The notes below the pieces were generated by a model, which saw nothing but the letters and a program-made list of their open reading frames with translations, had not been told where the DNA came from and did not search any database. Positions 1 through 13,300 of a stretch of 37,500 bases of DNA are shown piece after piece (position 1 is the stretch's first letter; every line of letters starts with the position of its first letter). Where the stretch lies: NCBI RefSeq assembly GCF_037975245.1, contig NC_092576.1:8175001-8212500 (forward strand). Reading direction: 5' to 3'. The DNA is from Apostichopus japonicus. Taxonomy: Eukaryota; Echinodermata; Holothuroidea; Aspidochirotida; Stichopodidae. Both the position numbers and the translations under genes were made by a program.

Positions 1-483
1 CTATTTCACATTACACCATCTTACCTTGCCTATCCTTGTCATTGCCAATGTAGCATCTACTATACACAGATATGAATGATAAACACCTATCGGAAGTTCA
101 CGTGCTTTTCTTCCTCTGTCTACTTCCGCCCATGTAGTATATATGCTGCCAGCATATTACTATGATAATATAAACATCAATTTATTACAAACACATATCG
201 AAAGTTCACGTTCTCAATGATCTACTTGCACTCATGTTTGTTGTCAAAACTACCGCTATAGACGGACGATGGAAGGGGACTCTCTTGGTGTTGAAGAAAC
301 ACATGAGTGTTTTCGTCATGTTGAAACAGGGAATGAAGACTAGTTGAACGTTAAGATAAGATTTATTTTATTGCGTCGTTCAACGTTGACGATCTAATTG
401 TTTCGATATAGGCCTGTAAATGATGTGTAGTTTTAATTTGGTGAAAGTCGGTGATTATTCAATTGGTAAATTCGAGGTCAGAT
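1..483. other. Gene-free left edge
   Basis: No exon or RNA gene is visible here. A short phrase around 90-105 (atcggaagttcacgt) recurs at about 197-211 as a diverged direct repeat. The stretch lies just 3' of the Penelope-like fragment (minus strand) and could be its untranslated tail, but nothing proves that. Confidence 0.4.
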
Positions 484-1139
484 TCAATGAAATAAGAAGT
501 TACCTAGCATATTGCCTTCAGTTCCCATTTTGTTTATCTTGATATGTATGTTTTCTAACAAGAAACATGATTCTACTAACTTTTTTAGATAGTTGTTAAA
601 GGGTCCCAAGTCTTTGTTGGTTCCGGTGATGTGAGACATAATACCAAAAATCCAATCGATTTCTTTTCGTTTACGTTCAGTAGCGGATTTGAAGTTCGGG
701 GCAATTAAAATACATTTCAGGTTTTTGAGAGAATTACAATGAATATTGAAATGTTCGGAAACGGGGAATCCTGCAAATTATCACGAATACATTTTTTTTG
801 TGATTATTAAAACGTAAGCGGACCCGGGAGCCTGTTTCACCTATAATCGTCCTATTTACATAGTACACAATAGAAAATGTAAATAACATGAATCAAATGA
901 GAGGGAAGGGGACTTTGGCTTCTTAGACTATAGTCAACATTGGGAATGTTGATCTCGGTGCCTGGGGTAATATGGCGGCATATTTGGCATAGAGGTTTAC
1001 CGCAACGCAAATTGCCTATGGAGGTGGAAACTGAGTAAGGGAGTCCGTGGAGGAAGTAAGTAGAAATCTTAGATTGGAGGGTTGACGAAAATCTAGCATG
1101 GGGGAATCGTTTAAGATACCCCCCCCCCCATTCTAGCAT
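484..1139 (-). pseudogene. Penelope-like retroelement 3' fragment (linker plus GIY-YIG endonuclease), decayed
   Basis: On the minus strand the first part (1139 to 852) reads a linker with the cysteine motif CGKPLCQIC, followed by HITPGTEI and a VIYIFYCVLC segment. This order is typical of the region between reverse transcriptase and the GIY-YIG nuclease in Penelope-like elements. After a stop at about 852 the reading continues in other frames with IGETGSRVRLRFNNHKK, then after another frameshift with KRKEIDWIFGIMSH, ending at a TGA at 484-486. That matches the C-terminal half of a GIY-YIG domain. At least two frame changes and a stop break it, and no reverse transcriptase is seen upstream, so it is a truncated dead copy. 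It abuts the duplicated Ig gene unit, which starts near 1145. The family assignment rests on recalled motifs. Confidence 0.6.
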
Positions 1140-1357
1140 TTCGTCAAGCTACAAGAAGGGAATACATCAGGAACGTAAACATTGCCTTGCTTATAGCGAA
1201 CCGACTGATTGGCAGTTTTAAGATGTAATGAATTAAGCGTAACTGTAAGTCGCTCGCAATCACATTCTCTTTATCAAACAGAAGGAATGTCCAAGTTTTA
1301 ATGCGTTTGGTGCTTTCACTCATTTTCTACAGGGTAACAACTTCTTAATCGTCATTG

Positions 1358-4300
1358 ATGCATGTCTTAAAACATCTATGGATAATCGTCGCTCTATGCA
1401 TTCTACACGGTAGGACAAAGAGTCAAGTTCTTTGTTTTTTAATAGTACCGGTAATAGTTTATTTAACCTCGATCTAGTAGATTTCAACAGGTTTTCACCT
1501 GCATTACAACTGTTGGGATACATGTCTTATCTGCCATAAATTTTTCAGCTGATTTTAAACCATGATTTTTGTTTCGTAATCATTTCGGTTAAGACAAATA
1601 TTTAGTATTGCAATGTTGGTTTTTACACTTTATTGGTTGAAGGTAAACAAATATTTTGTACGTCAACTTTTGCAACAAATCGAATTTCGTAAGCATCAAT
1701 GCAATCTGTTTGTCAGATAATAGTTGAGCCGTTTAAATTTCATTAAAGTTTAAGTTTGGATTGGTAAAAGACATGACTGGCAATTAACTAAATAAATATT
1801 GGAATTGCAATGCATATATCTCTTTCAGTTCCTTTTTGTTTATTACATGTTGAAATGTAGGTTTACTTAAGAAGGAACAAAATGTCGTTCTTTAAATCGA
1901 GAGAACACTAATTGCTATAGAACACTATTTACTACTGGTAAAAGACATGACCGGCTATTAACTAATTAAATATTGGAAACTTCAATACAAACCTCTTTCA
2001 GTTCCTTTTTGTTTATTGCATGTTGAAATGTAGGTTAATTTAAGAAGGAACAAAATATCGTTGTTTAAATAGAGAGAACACTAATTGCTACTATTATAAC
2101 ATATTTATCTTGGTGAGAAATACAGTACTCTTTTTTACTTTAATTTAATACTAAACACAACCGTTTTAGGTATTAAAGGTGTTTGGACAGCCTGTACAAG
2201 TCACCAAAATGTGAGAATGGGCAGTAGCTGGAAAATTGACTGCAGGCTACAAGAAAATTGGAGGGAAGTTAAATATTACCGAGATAACCCGGTCGAAGGA
2301 AATTTACTAATCATGTCCAATCAAGTTAAGTGTTCAACATATGTCTGTCATTTCTCGAGTATGAGTCAGTTATTCTCGTATTAATTATTAATACACACTT
2401 CTGTAGTAATTATACATTATTAGACACATTTTTACTTTCTTTCAATTCATCTTTCTTCCTCTTTCTATTCATAGATTGCATCATTATGATGATGATCATA
2501 GTTTATAATGAATAATACAAGTTCATTAAACTTTAAAACTACTTCAAGTGTTTAACTTAGATATTCCAAGTAATAATTTATATCCCTTTGTATGGTTGAC
2601 ACATGTGAGAACATTAAATAGACGTAACTGAGGCAATTTAATGATTGAACTATATAAAACTAGGCAGGCAGTTTTGTCTAATGAGTGATTTACATAGTTT
2701 GCCTTACACGAAATATATCATAGTTCATGTACAGTCAACGCAGCGAGAACAGTCTCTCAACCCGTGACTGTACAATACTTGTTCTGTCAACCGGAAACGG
2801 ATGTTTACAATATTGGCAAGCCGCATCAGAACATCCGTTTTCCAAAGCCAAACAATATTCCAAACATAAACATAAGCAACATAACATCCCTTACTGTGGC
2901 TTTATATGAATTCCCTTATATCTTTCACATCAAACTGGATGTAATCCATACATGGACCAGATACATATTCCATATCTGAATATTAAGTCCATATACAATT
3001 TACGCTTTATATGTTGCCTACCATATCAAGTTGTGCAGTTCATGGGTCTGGTTTACAGTACTCAGCTATTCAATTAATAAGCATAAGTGCTAAATATTAC
3101 CTTTTCGTTGGGAGCTCTGTTTATTGTTGAGATTTCGAGTCCTTTGTTATTTATTTTAAACACCTTTGGACTGGAAAGGCAGGATATGAGAGTCTGAACT
3201 GTGCTGGCTGGAGAATCATTAACTTCTTTGACATTTTTTCTTTGTGTTTGAAGCGAAATATAATACGTCATCTCATTTCTACACCACTTTCAAGATAACG
3301 AGCGTAGATTTGGCTTTGGGCACGACATCCGTACCCTGGTTATCAACAATGTGACAATAGATCATATCTCATTGTATACGCTGATATACACCGACATTGA
3401 TGGACAGGATTATCAACATGAATTTATAATTACAGGTAATGTTAGTACCATTTATTTAAAGAGAACATTCTATCGGAACATTTTACTCTAAGATTGAGAA
3501 AGAAATATGTTTATCTTGTAAACTTACTTCACGGTAAGGTACAGCAGCAAAGTAATCATAAATGAAGTATAATCAAAATATATTAAGAAAATGTAAATAC
3601 GAATTGGCATATACTGATTTACACGTAAAAACAACTTCCTTGAACTCAGTGATGAAAAGTTGTATGATTTCAGAAAAATACACTTTTGAAAATAAGTAAG
3701 TATTAGATGTTATTTTACTGACTCGCTCCAATCACGTTGCTGCTTTTTGATTGTTTACTGTTTTCTCACAGATTGTCCTGTTACTGTTTACGCCCATCAT
3801 GGATCCGACGCACTCATAAATTGTTACTTCCCTCAGACCCAAAGGGTTTATTGGTACGATTCAACGTCACTCAATTCTCGACCAATCATAAGTCTTGAAG
3901 GAGGCCGGAAGGCGGGGTCAGGAGTCTCTGCTGGGTAATACGATATTACCAATCACGGCGGTCTTTAGATGATGAATACTACTTTCAGCGACGAAAAAAA
4001 AACATACCGTGCTATACTTATTGTATCCAATGCACATACATTTACAACAGATCAGAAAGTCGTTATTTATAGTAAGTCAGTATTGCATATGAATTGATAA
4101 GAATAACACTGGCTGAAAACTGCGATTATTTTGACCTCCATTTGAAATCGCAGGCTGAGATAATACCTACCAGTCTCAAGAACATAATGTACCATGTATC
4201 CAGTTTTCAAAGAAAGAAAAAAGTCACGTATCTTCTAAATACGCCTGTGTAAGAATGTATCAGATATCATTTCTGCTTTTTTTGCTTTTTTAAGGTTTCC

Positions 4301-4926
4301 TTTTATTATACAGCAAGCGTCGAAACAGCGGTATTCTCAGTAGATGTTTGTGAGGGAAGTGACTTTTGTTTGGTTCAGCTGCAAGATCCGACATATTTTT
4401 TGTGTCGAGAAACAAATACAGGACCTCATACGTTACTGGATGGAGAAGGAGCACATCAAACGGTACACGATTAGTAAATACTTCAAATCCTTTGATGGAA
4501 ACAAGTACGAGGCATTCGTAACAATGAATGTAAAGCTTAACTCGACAGACCGACTGTATGTTTACATATGTAACTCTATGATAGATATTCCAGCTAAGCC
4601 ATTAAGACAAATAGTTGTAATGGTCGAAGATGAGAGCAAAGACTACATCACTACTTTGTTGAAACCGACATATTAGAGGAAATATGATGACGTCAGATTA
4701 GTATGCACCAATGAGAATCCTTTATTCATATTGTGGAAAAGAATCCACGAAACTATTGGATACTATCATGAAGGCAAATCGGGTGTACTGAAACCTGGCT
4801 ACGAGCTTGATAAGGATGGATCGTTGCTCATTAACAAATTCTCATATGCACAAGAAGGTGAATATGTTTGTATCTACAACAACGGTCAAGTCGAGGAAGG
4901 AAAGCAACATAATATCAAGTCCGTTG
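1358..4926 (+). pseudogene. Copy 1 of the multi-Ig membrane receptor gene, broken
   Basis: This is a diverged tandem copy of the intact gene at 7310-13692. Recognisable exons are 1358-1409 (signal peptide, MHVLKHLWIIVALCILHG), 2170-2325, 3295-3435, 3772-4071 and 4314-4926. Lesions against copy 2: the donor after exon 2 reads ag/ttaagt where copy 2 has ag/gtgagc. Exon 3 lacks 24 bases (in frame). Exon 4 has stops at 3936-3938 (TAA for AAA) and 3966-3968 (TAG for CTG). Exon 5 has two 1-base deletions, near 4435 and 4490, and a stop at 4674-4676. Sequence homologous to copy 2 then jumps at about 5297-5322 from the intron after exon 5 straight into the 3' untranslated region, so Ig5, stalk and transmembrane exons are gone. 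Other splice sites remain well formed. It cannot encode the family protein; transcription is possible. Confidence 0.85.
1756..2095 (+). repeat. Internal tandem duplication in intron 1 of copy 1
   Basis: Two adjacent diverged copies of roughly 160-180 bases share the phrases ggtaaaagacatgac, ctctttcagttcctttttg, aagaaggaacaaaat and gagagaacactaattgct. The first runs about 1765-1916 and the second about 1937-2090. Copy 2 of the gene has only one such block (about 7717-7855), so the duplication is probably private to copy 1. Confidence 0.7.
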
Positions 4927-5689
4927 GTGAGTGCATTTATTCTTTCAAAGTCACTCAATATTTAGTTTCAAATATCCGTCTTGCGTTCTACTGACTATAA
5001 ACAATTACCTTTGGTTTAATATTTCTTTCTTATTGTGAGAACGAAAGATTTACCGCGTGATTTTCACTGTTTTTGGAACGTCATTCTGGTCTTAACTTCG
5101 TTTTTAGCGGTTTCTTTTGGTATAGCGCCCAGTAACAATATAAACTTTAAATCGATCTCATCGTTGATGAGGTGCACCGTCAGAACTTAACGTTAAATTG
5201 ATCTGCAATGAGATGTTAAGGCCTCCAAGTCACAGATAAACACTATTCATTAAAAAGAAAAACTGGCTTCAAAGTCATAGTATCGGTAAAGCTAGACAAA
5301 TAATTGCTAAAGCATGAAAGAATTACATCTGAACCCGGGAATAGTAATATCCACTATCTGATGGACAACACAGCCTGGGAAACTTGAAAGGAGCTATACA
5401 ATTAGATTGAATATTTACTGGGTTAAAGTTTCAAAAGTTAGTCATATTATATATCGACACAGTAATTAAAAATAGTTACTAACTGCTAATAATTAAATAG
5501 CCTATGGTAGTAGCTAGCATTTCTATATGTTATTTAAGGCTTAAGACAATAATCAAAGTTTGGAGTGACTTGGAGTGATCTTAACAATTACTATTTTGTA
5601 GTTTATTTTGAGTTTGGGGTTTGGATGAGAGGTGGGTGGGGGGGGGGCTGGGGTGCATAGGTTATTACAGGTTATAACAGTGTTGGAAT

Positions 5690-6870
5690 TCCTCCAGCGG
5701 TTATCAATGCATATTGTTCATTTTGGTTGCTGAAAATAAAATATATCAGTCTATGATATGCTGGAAAGTGGATTTATGCGTAATTTATCCAGTTACTGTT
5801 TAGGGGCTGATATACGGATAATATGAGTCAAATCAGCCTCAATACATGATTGTTTCATATATTGATAACTTGTGGCTCAGCTTCATATGATACTTTATAA
5901 CATAATTTGGACATTGTTTGACAAGTTTTGTATGAACACGCTTACCCTACCAATTGAAAGTCAGGACCGACATATTTCTTTAGAAAGTAATGCTTTTGAG
6001 TACGTTATGATATTTTACATTTCTTGCAAGAAGCTGTTTTGTATGCAACATGTTCAATCGATTCTGTTCTTGAAATTATATCCATAATAAAGGTAAAAAG
6101 GTAGCTTCTAAGCTAGGCTGTATAGGCTTTAAATATTTTTTTACCTCAAGTTTACCTCATTGGGACGTTCTGTCATCAGAGAAAATTTGGCGAATAAAGA
6201 CCTCCGGAAAGTACTTTTTGAAAACTTCTAGCAATTATAGCGTGCTATGATTTGGAGCCTAAACAGACTACCTTTAATTCTTTGCTAACTGTTATCAGTT
6301 TTAATTATGAACAGGTCATACTGAATCCTACACTGATACTGTTTCTGGTACGCATACAGAGTTAACAATGAAGATAAATAGTATATGCCATGCTTTCAGG
6401 GACCGTGGGCAACATTTTAAAATGTGGAGGGGGAGGGGAGGGGAGGGGGAGGGGAGGGGGAGGGGAGGGAGTGGGGGACACTCATTTAAGAGATACATTG
6501 TAGGTAAACGGACACCTTGTGTAGGTAAGCAACGCATAATTGTAGTTGTACAACACGTCTCTGGAAACTAATTGACATTAACACTGTTGTAAATTTACAG
6601 ATATTTATTTAACAGTGTGTATTACTTTTGTTATACGTTTCTAAGATGTATGCCGATTCCTTACGAACTGCTAGTATCATTTCACTTGTCTGCATTCCAA
6701 GAACAGAAATAGCTCTTCAATGATCACCGTCAATAACTATTGTAGTAAAATGTTATTTTACCATGGATATAGATTGGACACAACCAGTGTTATTTTAATA
6801 TGAATTATGGAAATTGACATAGGCAACGAAAAACTGGGAAGTCAGAACGTTTACTACTGAAATACATCAT
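5690..6870. other. Spacer between the two gene copies
   Basis: No exon, RNA gene or transposon is recognisable. The only structure is a G-rich tract at 6426-6477. Short open frames here are AT-rich and show no domain signal. Confidence 0.4.
6426..6477 (+). repeat. (GGGGA)n-like G-rich microsatellite
   Basis: The tract consists of runs of four or five G separated by single A bases. More than four G-runs occur in 50 bases, so it can in principle form G-quadruplexes on the plus strand. Confidence 0.85.
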
Positions 6871-6871
6871 A

Positions 6872-7042
<171 letters not shown>

Positions 7043-7260
7043 TCCTTTTTTAATGCGTAGACTGAAAATTGTAATTAAATATTAGTAATAGTAATAATAT
7101 TAATTTAGGTGACCAACAAGGAGGGAATCCCGATCTTAAAGTTTTACATCGCCTATTGCGAACCTACTCATATTTTAGATTTGTGAGTCAAGCGTAATTG
7201 TTAATCGCTAGAAATCACCGTCTCTTATCGAGCAATAGGTAAGTCCAAGTTTTATTGCTT

Positions 7261-7309
7261 TTGGTTCTTTCACTCTTGTCTACAGGATAACAACTTTCTT
7301 CAATCGTCC
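7261..7309 (+). promoter_or_regulatory. Possible 3' splice site in the leader of the Ig gene
   Basis: A pyrimidine-rich run ending in tctacag precedes a possible exon start at 7286, just 24 bases before the ATG. Copy 1 keeps the same pattern (ttttctacag, ending at 1332). This suggests a non-coding first exon further upstream. I could not identify that exon or a TATA box. Confidence 0.35.
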
Positions 7310-10300
7310 ATGATGAAGGTCTTAAAACATCTATGGATAATCGTCGCTCTGTGCATACTACACGGTAGGAAAAGTCAAGTTCTTTGTTCTTTAATAATAA
7401 TACTAGTTGATATAACCTCGATCTAATAAAGTTCAAGAGGTTTCACCTTCAGTATAAGTCTTGGGGATACACGTATTTTCTACTTTAAACATTGGTGTTT
7501 GAGTAGACCATGATTTTTGTTTCGTAATCATTTCGGTTAAGGCACGTAATAATGCATTATTGCAATGTTAGTTTTTACATTTTATCGGTTAGATGTAACA
7601 AATGTATTGTACGTCAACTTTTGCTTCAAATCTTTTGCTTCGTAAGCCACATAAAAATCTGTTTTTCAGATAATATAACAGCCTTTTTCATTTCATTAAA
7701 GGTTTAGATTGGACTGGTACAAGACATGACCAGCTATTAACTAATTCCGAAGTTTATAAATGTCAATGCATACCTTTTTCAGTCACGTCTTGATTTGTAG
7801 GTTTACTAAAGAAGGAACAAAATATCGTTGTTTTTATAGAGAAATCTAATTGCTTTTCATATCAAAAATATCAAAATACCCTATAGTCTTTTTTACTTTG
7901 ATTCTAAATACAATTGTTTTAGGTATTAAAGGTGCTTTGTCAGACTGTACAAGTCAGCAAAAGGCACGAATCGGCAGTAGCTGGAAAATTGACTGCAGAC
8001 TACAAGAACATTGGAGCGAAGTTAAATATTACCGCGATAACCCAGTCGAAGGAAATTTACTAATCATGTCCAATCAAGGTGAGCGTTTAACATGTGTCTG
8101 TCAGCTCTCGAATATGAGTCAGCTATTTCATGAGTATTTACTATTAATACACACTTCTATAGTACTTATATATACATTATTATATACAATTTTTTCTTTC
8201 TGTCAATTCAGCATTCTTCCTCTTTATATGGTTGCATCATTATGATGATGATGATAGTTTTTAATGAATAATACAAGTTCATTAAATACAAAACTACTTC
8301 AAGCGTTTGAATATGATATTTTCAAGAAATCATTTATATTATTATTATTTACCAAATTTATGTAGCGCTTGTTTCATGCTTAAGCATGTTCAAGAGCGCT
8401 TTACAATGACAACAAAATAACAAAACCCTTAAAATATGAATAAGAAGAATAAATTGACACAGCTAAAATATTAATATAAAAATATATATGTATCTATAAG
8501 GAAATTGTTTTAAAAGGAATATAGATTTACAGTGAAATATCCTTATGTGACCGAAATTTCGAAGACTCGCGTATCCAAGCCTACAAACACTCTTAACTTG
8601 TTGGGACATGTTCAGATGAGAGTCAAATATTACACCGAGATTTCTTACCGTTGGCGTAGGTGTGATATCAGAATCGCTGATATTTAATGAAATGTTATTG
8701 ACACAGTTTTCGTTGCACTTAGTGAAAATAACATCACTTCCGTTTTAGCAGTCAGCTTTAGCTTATTATTGTGAAACCAATTCTCGATATCACTTTGTAT
8801 GAATGTAAAGAGGAAGGGGAAGGGAGAGGGAAAAGAGGTGGGTTGACACATGTGAGAACATTAAAGAGACGTAAATGATGCAATTTAATGATTGAACTAT
8901 AAAAAAAAACTGGGCAGGCAGTTTTGTCCAATGAGTGATTTACATTGTTTGCCTTACACGAAATATATCACAGTTCATGTACAGTCAACGCAGCGAGAAC
9001 AATTGCTCAACCCGTGACTGTACAATACTTGTTTACAGTAATGTCAAGCCGTTTTCCAAAGTCAAACAGTAGTCCAAACATAAACATAAACAACACAACA
9101 TCCCTTACTCAAAATCCATATAAGCGCAGACATTAATGCCATATATGAGCCACGTAAGGCAAGATTTAATATAAACTTTTTTATCGCCATATAAAGTTGT
9201 ATAAATTGTATAAATTAAAGCAAAAACTTTATATGGCTTTATATTAACTCCCTTAATATCTTTCACATCAAACTTGATGTTATCCATACATGGGCCAGAT
9301 ATATATTCCATATCTGAATGTTAAGTCCATATAAAGTTTACGCTTTATATGAAGCTTACCATAGCAAGTTTTTCAGTACATGGGTCTGGTTTGCAGTACT
9401 GTACATTACGATACCGAGATTTATAACCGGATGCATTGGTTATACAGAAACTCTCCTAAATGTACACACCATGGCTGTTGGACTATTGATGTTACTGTTA
9501 GTACTACAGTTTGCCATAGCCTAGGATAATTTGAAGTCTCACGTTTAGCTTTCAAAACTGCCCTGCACCTTCTTGGCAGAAAATCATACTATTGATCGTA
9601 TTACCTGTCCGCATTATAGCAGAAACCATATTTCTTTAATTATTTTGAGGAAACCGAGGGCAGTATGAAAAAAGAAAAAAATGCGTAGTGGGAAAATACT
9701 TTTGTAGCGCCATCAAGCCAACAAATACCGAACAGATAGGTCTGGGTGATCGCTGTGATGTTTTAGGTGAGGCCATATTCGGTTAAATTTGCACATAGTT
9801 TGGGATAAAAAAGAGATCTTAAACAACTTCTGACAGGAAAGGCTAGATTTGACTGTCTGAGGACATGTTCTGGTTGGAGAATCATTTAACCCCTTTGACA
9901 TTTTTTCTTTGCTTTTTTATGTGAGATATAATATGTCATCTCATTTCTACTCCACGTTCAAGATAACGAGCGTAGAGTTGGCTTTGGGCACGACATGGGT
10001 ACCCTGGATATTGATGAAGATGGTGCCATGGTTATCAACAATGTTACAAGAGATCACATATCTGTGTATGCGTTGATATACACCGACAGAGATGGGCATG
10101 AATATCAACATGAATTTATTATTATAGGTAATGTTAGTACTATTTATTTAAAGAGAACATTCTATCGGAACATGTTACTTTAAGATTGAGAAAGAAATAT
10201 GATTAGCTTGTAAACTTACTTCATGGTAAGGTACAGCAGCAAAGTAATCATAAATGAAGTATAATCAAAATATATTAAGAAAATGTAAATACGAATTGCC

Positions 10301-13300
10301 ATATACTGATTTACACGTAAAAACAATTTCCTTGAACTCAGTGATGAAAAGTTGTATGATTCTAGAAGAATATACTTTTGAAAATAATTAAGCATTAGAT
10401 GTTATTTTACTGACTCGCTCCGATCATGTTACTGCTTCCTCGTTGTTTACGATTTTCTCACAGATTGTCCTGTCACTGTTTACGCCCATCATGGATCCGA
10501 CGCACACATAAATTGTTACTTCCCTCAGTCTCAAAGGGTTTATTGGTACGACTCAACGTTACGCAATGCTCGATCAATCATAAGTCTTGAAGAAGGCCGG
10601 AAGGCGGGGCCAGGAGTATCTGCTGGGAAATACGATATTACCAATAACGGTGGTCTGCTGATAAGGTATACTACTTTCAGCGACGAAACAACATACCGTG
10701 CTATACTTATTGGATCCAATACACATACATTTACAATAGATCAGAAAGTCATTATTTATGGTAAGTCGGTTTGTATATGAATTGATAAGAATAACCCTGG
10801 CTGTAAACTTCGATTATTTTAACATGCCTTAGAAATCTCCGTCCTGAAACAATATCTACTAATCTCAATAACATAATGTTGGTATATAGCAGGATAGTCT
10901 TCAACGACAAACTGAAACGAATACAGTTTCAATATGAATTCGAACAAGATTCTGCCATAATCGAAACGTTAGGTACTCTTACTTGTTTTCTTAATCTGGT
11001 TTTCTACAGCAAACGTCGACACAGCGGTATTTTCAGTAGATGTTTGTGAGGGAAGCAACTTCTGTTTGGTGCAGCTGCAAGATCCGACATTTCTGATATG
11101 TCGGGAAACAAATACAGGACCTCATACGTTACTGAGCTGGACAAGGAATACATCAAACGATACACGATTAGTAAATACTTCGAAGTCCTTTGATGGAAAC
11201 ATGTACGAGGCATTCGTATCAACGAATGTAAATCTTAACTCGACAGACAGACTATATGTTTACATCTGTAACTCTATGATAGATATTCCAGTTAAGCCGT
11301 TAAGACAAATAGTTGTAATGGTCGAAGACGAGAGCAAAGACTACATCACTACTCTGTTGAAACCGACATATTATAGGGAATATGATGACGTCAGATTAGT
11401 CTGCACCAATGAGAATCCTTTGTTCATATTGTGGAAAAGAAACCACGAAACTATTGGATACTATCATGAAGGCAAATCGGATGTATTGAAACCTGGCTAC
11501 GAGATTGATAAGGATGGATCGTTGCTCATTAACAAATTCTCATATGTACATGAAGGTGAATATGTTTGTATCTACAACAATGGTAGAGGCGAGGACGTAA
11601 AGCAACATAATATCAAGACCGTTGGTGAGTACTTTTATTCTTTCAAAGTCGCTCAATGTTTAGTATCATATGTACGTCTTGCGTTCTACTGACTTTATAA
11701 AAATAGCTTTTGTTTCATTTATCTTTCTTATAATGAGGAAGAAAGATTAACCGCGTTATTTTCATTGTTTTCGAACCTCATTCTGGTCTTAACTTCGTTT
11801 CAGGGGGCAATTATTGGCAGGCCCAGTAGCAGTACAAACTTTAAATTGATCTCATCGTTGATGTGGAACACCGTCACAAGTAAACGTTCAATTGATCTGC
11901 AATATGATAAACACTTTTCATTAAAAAAAATAGCTTCAAAGTAACTAATTAGTACAGTGTCGTAGTATTGGTAAAGCTAGATTCATGATGACTTCGATTC
12001 TCCAGATATGGAGGAACATTGTCTTCTAAGGAAGAAACCTTTGTCTTATATCATGCTAATCAATCGGTAGATAGATCTTTTGGAATTAGTATAAATATTC
12101 GTAGTACAAGTAGTAATATTTTGAAAAAGTAAAGAGCCGTCTTTGAAAGAGGAAAATAGCTTAAGAAGTACATCGTTCATAATTTTCTCCTCTCATTTTC
12201 TTCATTGATCAGTTACACCAACCAATCCTTCACCTTCTATAGTTGGGTGTTCAGAACCATCGAATTGCACATTTAATGTAACAAGCAGTGGATACCTGAC
12301 GTGTTACATAGAGGGCGTTCTTCCAATCGTGCACCCGGAATGGATTCACGATGAACACATGTCTTCCGGAATTACTTTCAGCCAACCACAGCTAATAGTG
12401 AGAAGTGTTGGGTCTTTGTTTTGCATATATTTGACTTCTTACTACGAAATAACGACTAACCAGGATTATGAAAGTGACACAGATGAAGACTGGCAGGATT
12501 ACGATGTCACAGCGTCCTGCTCTGTGAACTACGAGGTTCTTGGGCAACACAAGACGGACGTTACGTTGCATCTACAGAAACGTTCTTCACGAAAATGTAA
12601 GGGTAACTATAAACGATGTATAAATGTAGGAAGGTATTTTTGATGAGGAGATAAATTGTTAGTGAGTGATGATAAAGGAACCTTCAATTGAAAGAACTTG
12701 CCCCATTGGAGTTTGTTGAAACATTATGTTTTTCTCGTAGTGATCTTCAAGTAACAATACATGGAAGGAAGGGGACTTCTTTTTTAGCAGTTGGTTAAAA
12801 GTGGGGCGAGGTGGGTGATGGGAGGGAGGGGTGAGGGGATTTAAATGGCATTAAAGGAAAAGTAAGCTCCCCAACCCATGCAAACTGATAAATATGCTTG
12901 TGATGAATAACTTTCCCTGCATAAATAAATCGTCCGTTTTAAATGATCACTGCAAACATATCGAGCTTCATCAAATGACACAAAGATTATCCAAAACTAA
13001 CATAAACACCCCTCGTGGCATCTTCGTGATCGAATTTAAATATTTAAGAAATTCCAATATGATATCAAAAGAAACAGACAGTTACATATGGATAGCAAAA
13101 TGGTATTACCAAACCGTTACGTTAGGATTTCCTTGCATTCAGAATAGTTAAAGGCGACTCAAGGGAAGTCGAAGCTCACAAATCAGTCGTAGGATGCGGA
13201 TTACCATTATTCTCAGCATAGTTTTAATTTCAGATACTAAGCGTGTAAATCGTTTTTGTCATACAAAGATCTATCTTTTCGACTTGTTTCTTGCAGCTGT

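Larger units (their letters stand above)
1145..5680 (+). repeat. Segmental tandem duplication, unit 1 (pseudogene copy)
   Basis: Similarity to the second unit (about 7112-14040) begins near 1145, upstream of exon 1. It runs through exons and introns and continues past the 3' untranslated region into a G-rich stretch near 5620-5660. The two units share intron landmarks such as the gttgacacatgtgagaacatt phrase (near 2594 and 8841). Unit 1 is shorter mainly because of the exon 6-8 deletion and the absence of the LINE insertion found in unit 2. Confidence 0.8.

Noticed and set aside
1320-1523. Minus-strand open frames over exon 1 in both gene copies (also 7215-7436)
   Set aside because: Shadows of the plus-strand signal peptide exon, which has a matching donor and in-phase downstream exons.
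12894-13151. 85-codon open frame between exons 6 and 7 of the Ig gene
   Set aside because: No domain signal and no splice sites fitting phase 1; it lies in an intron that splices cleanly without it.
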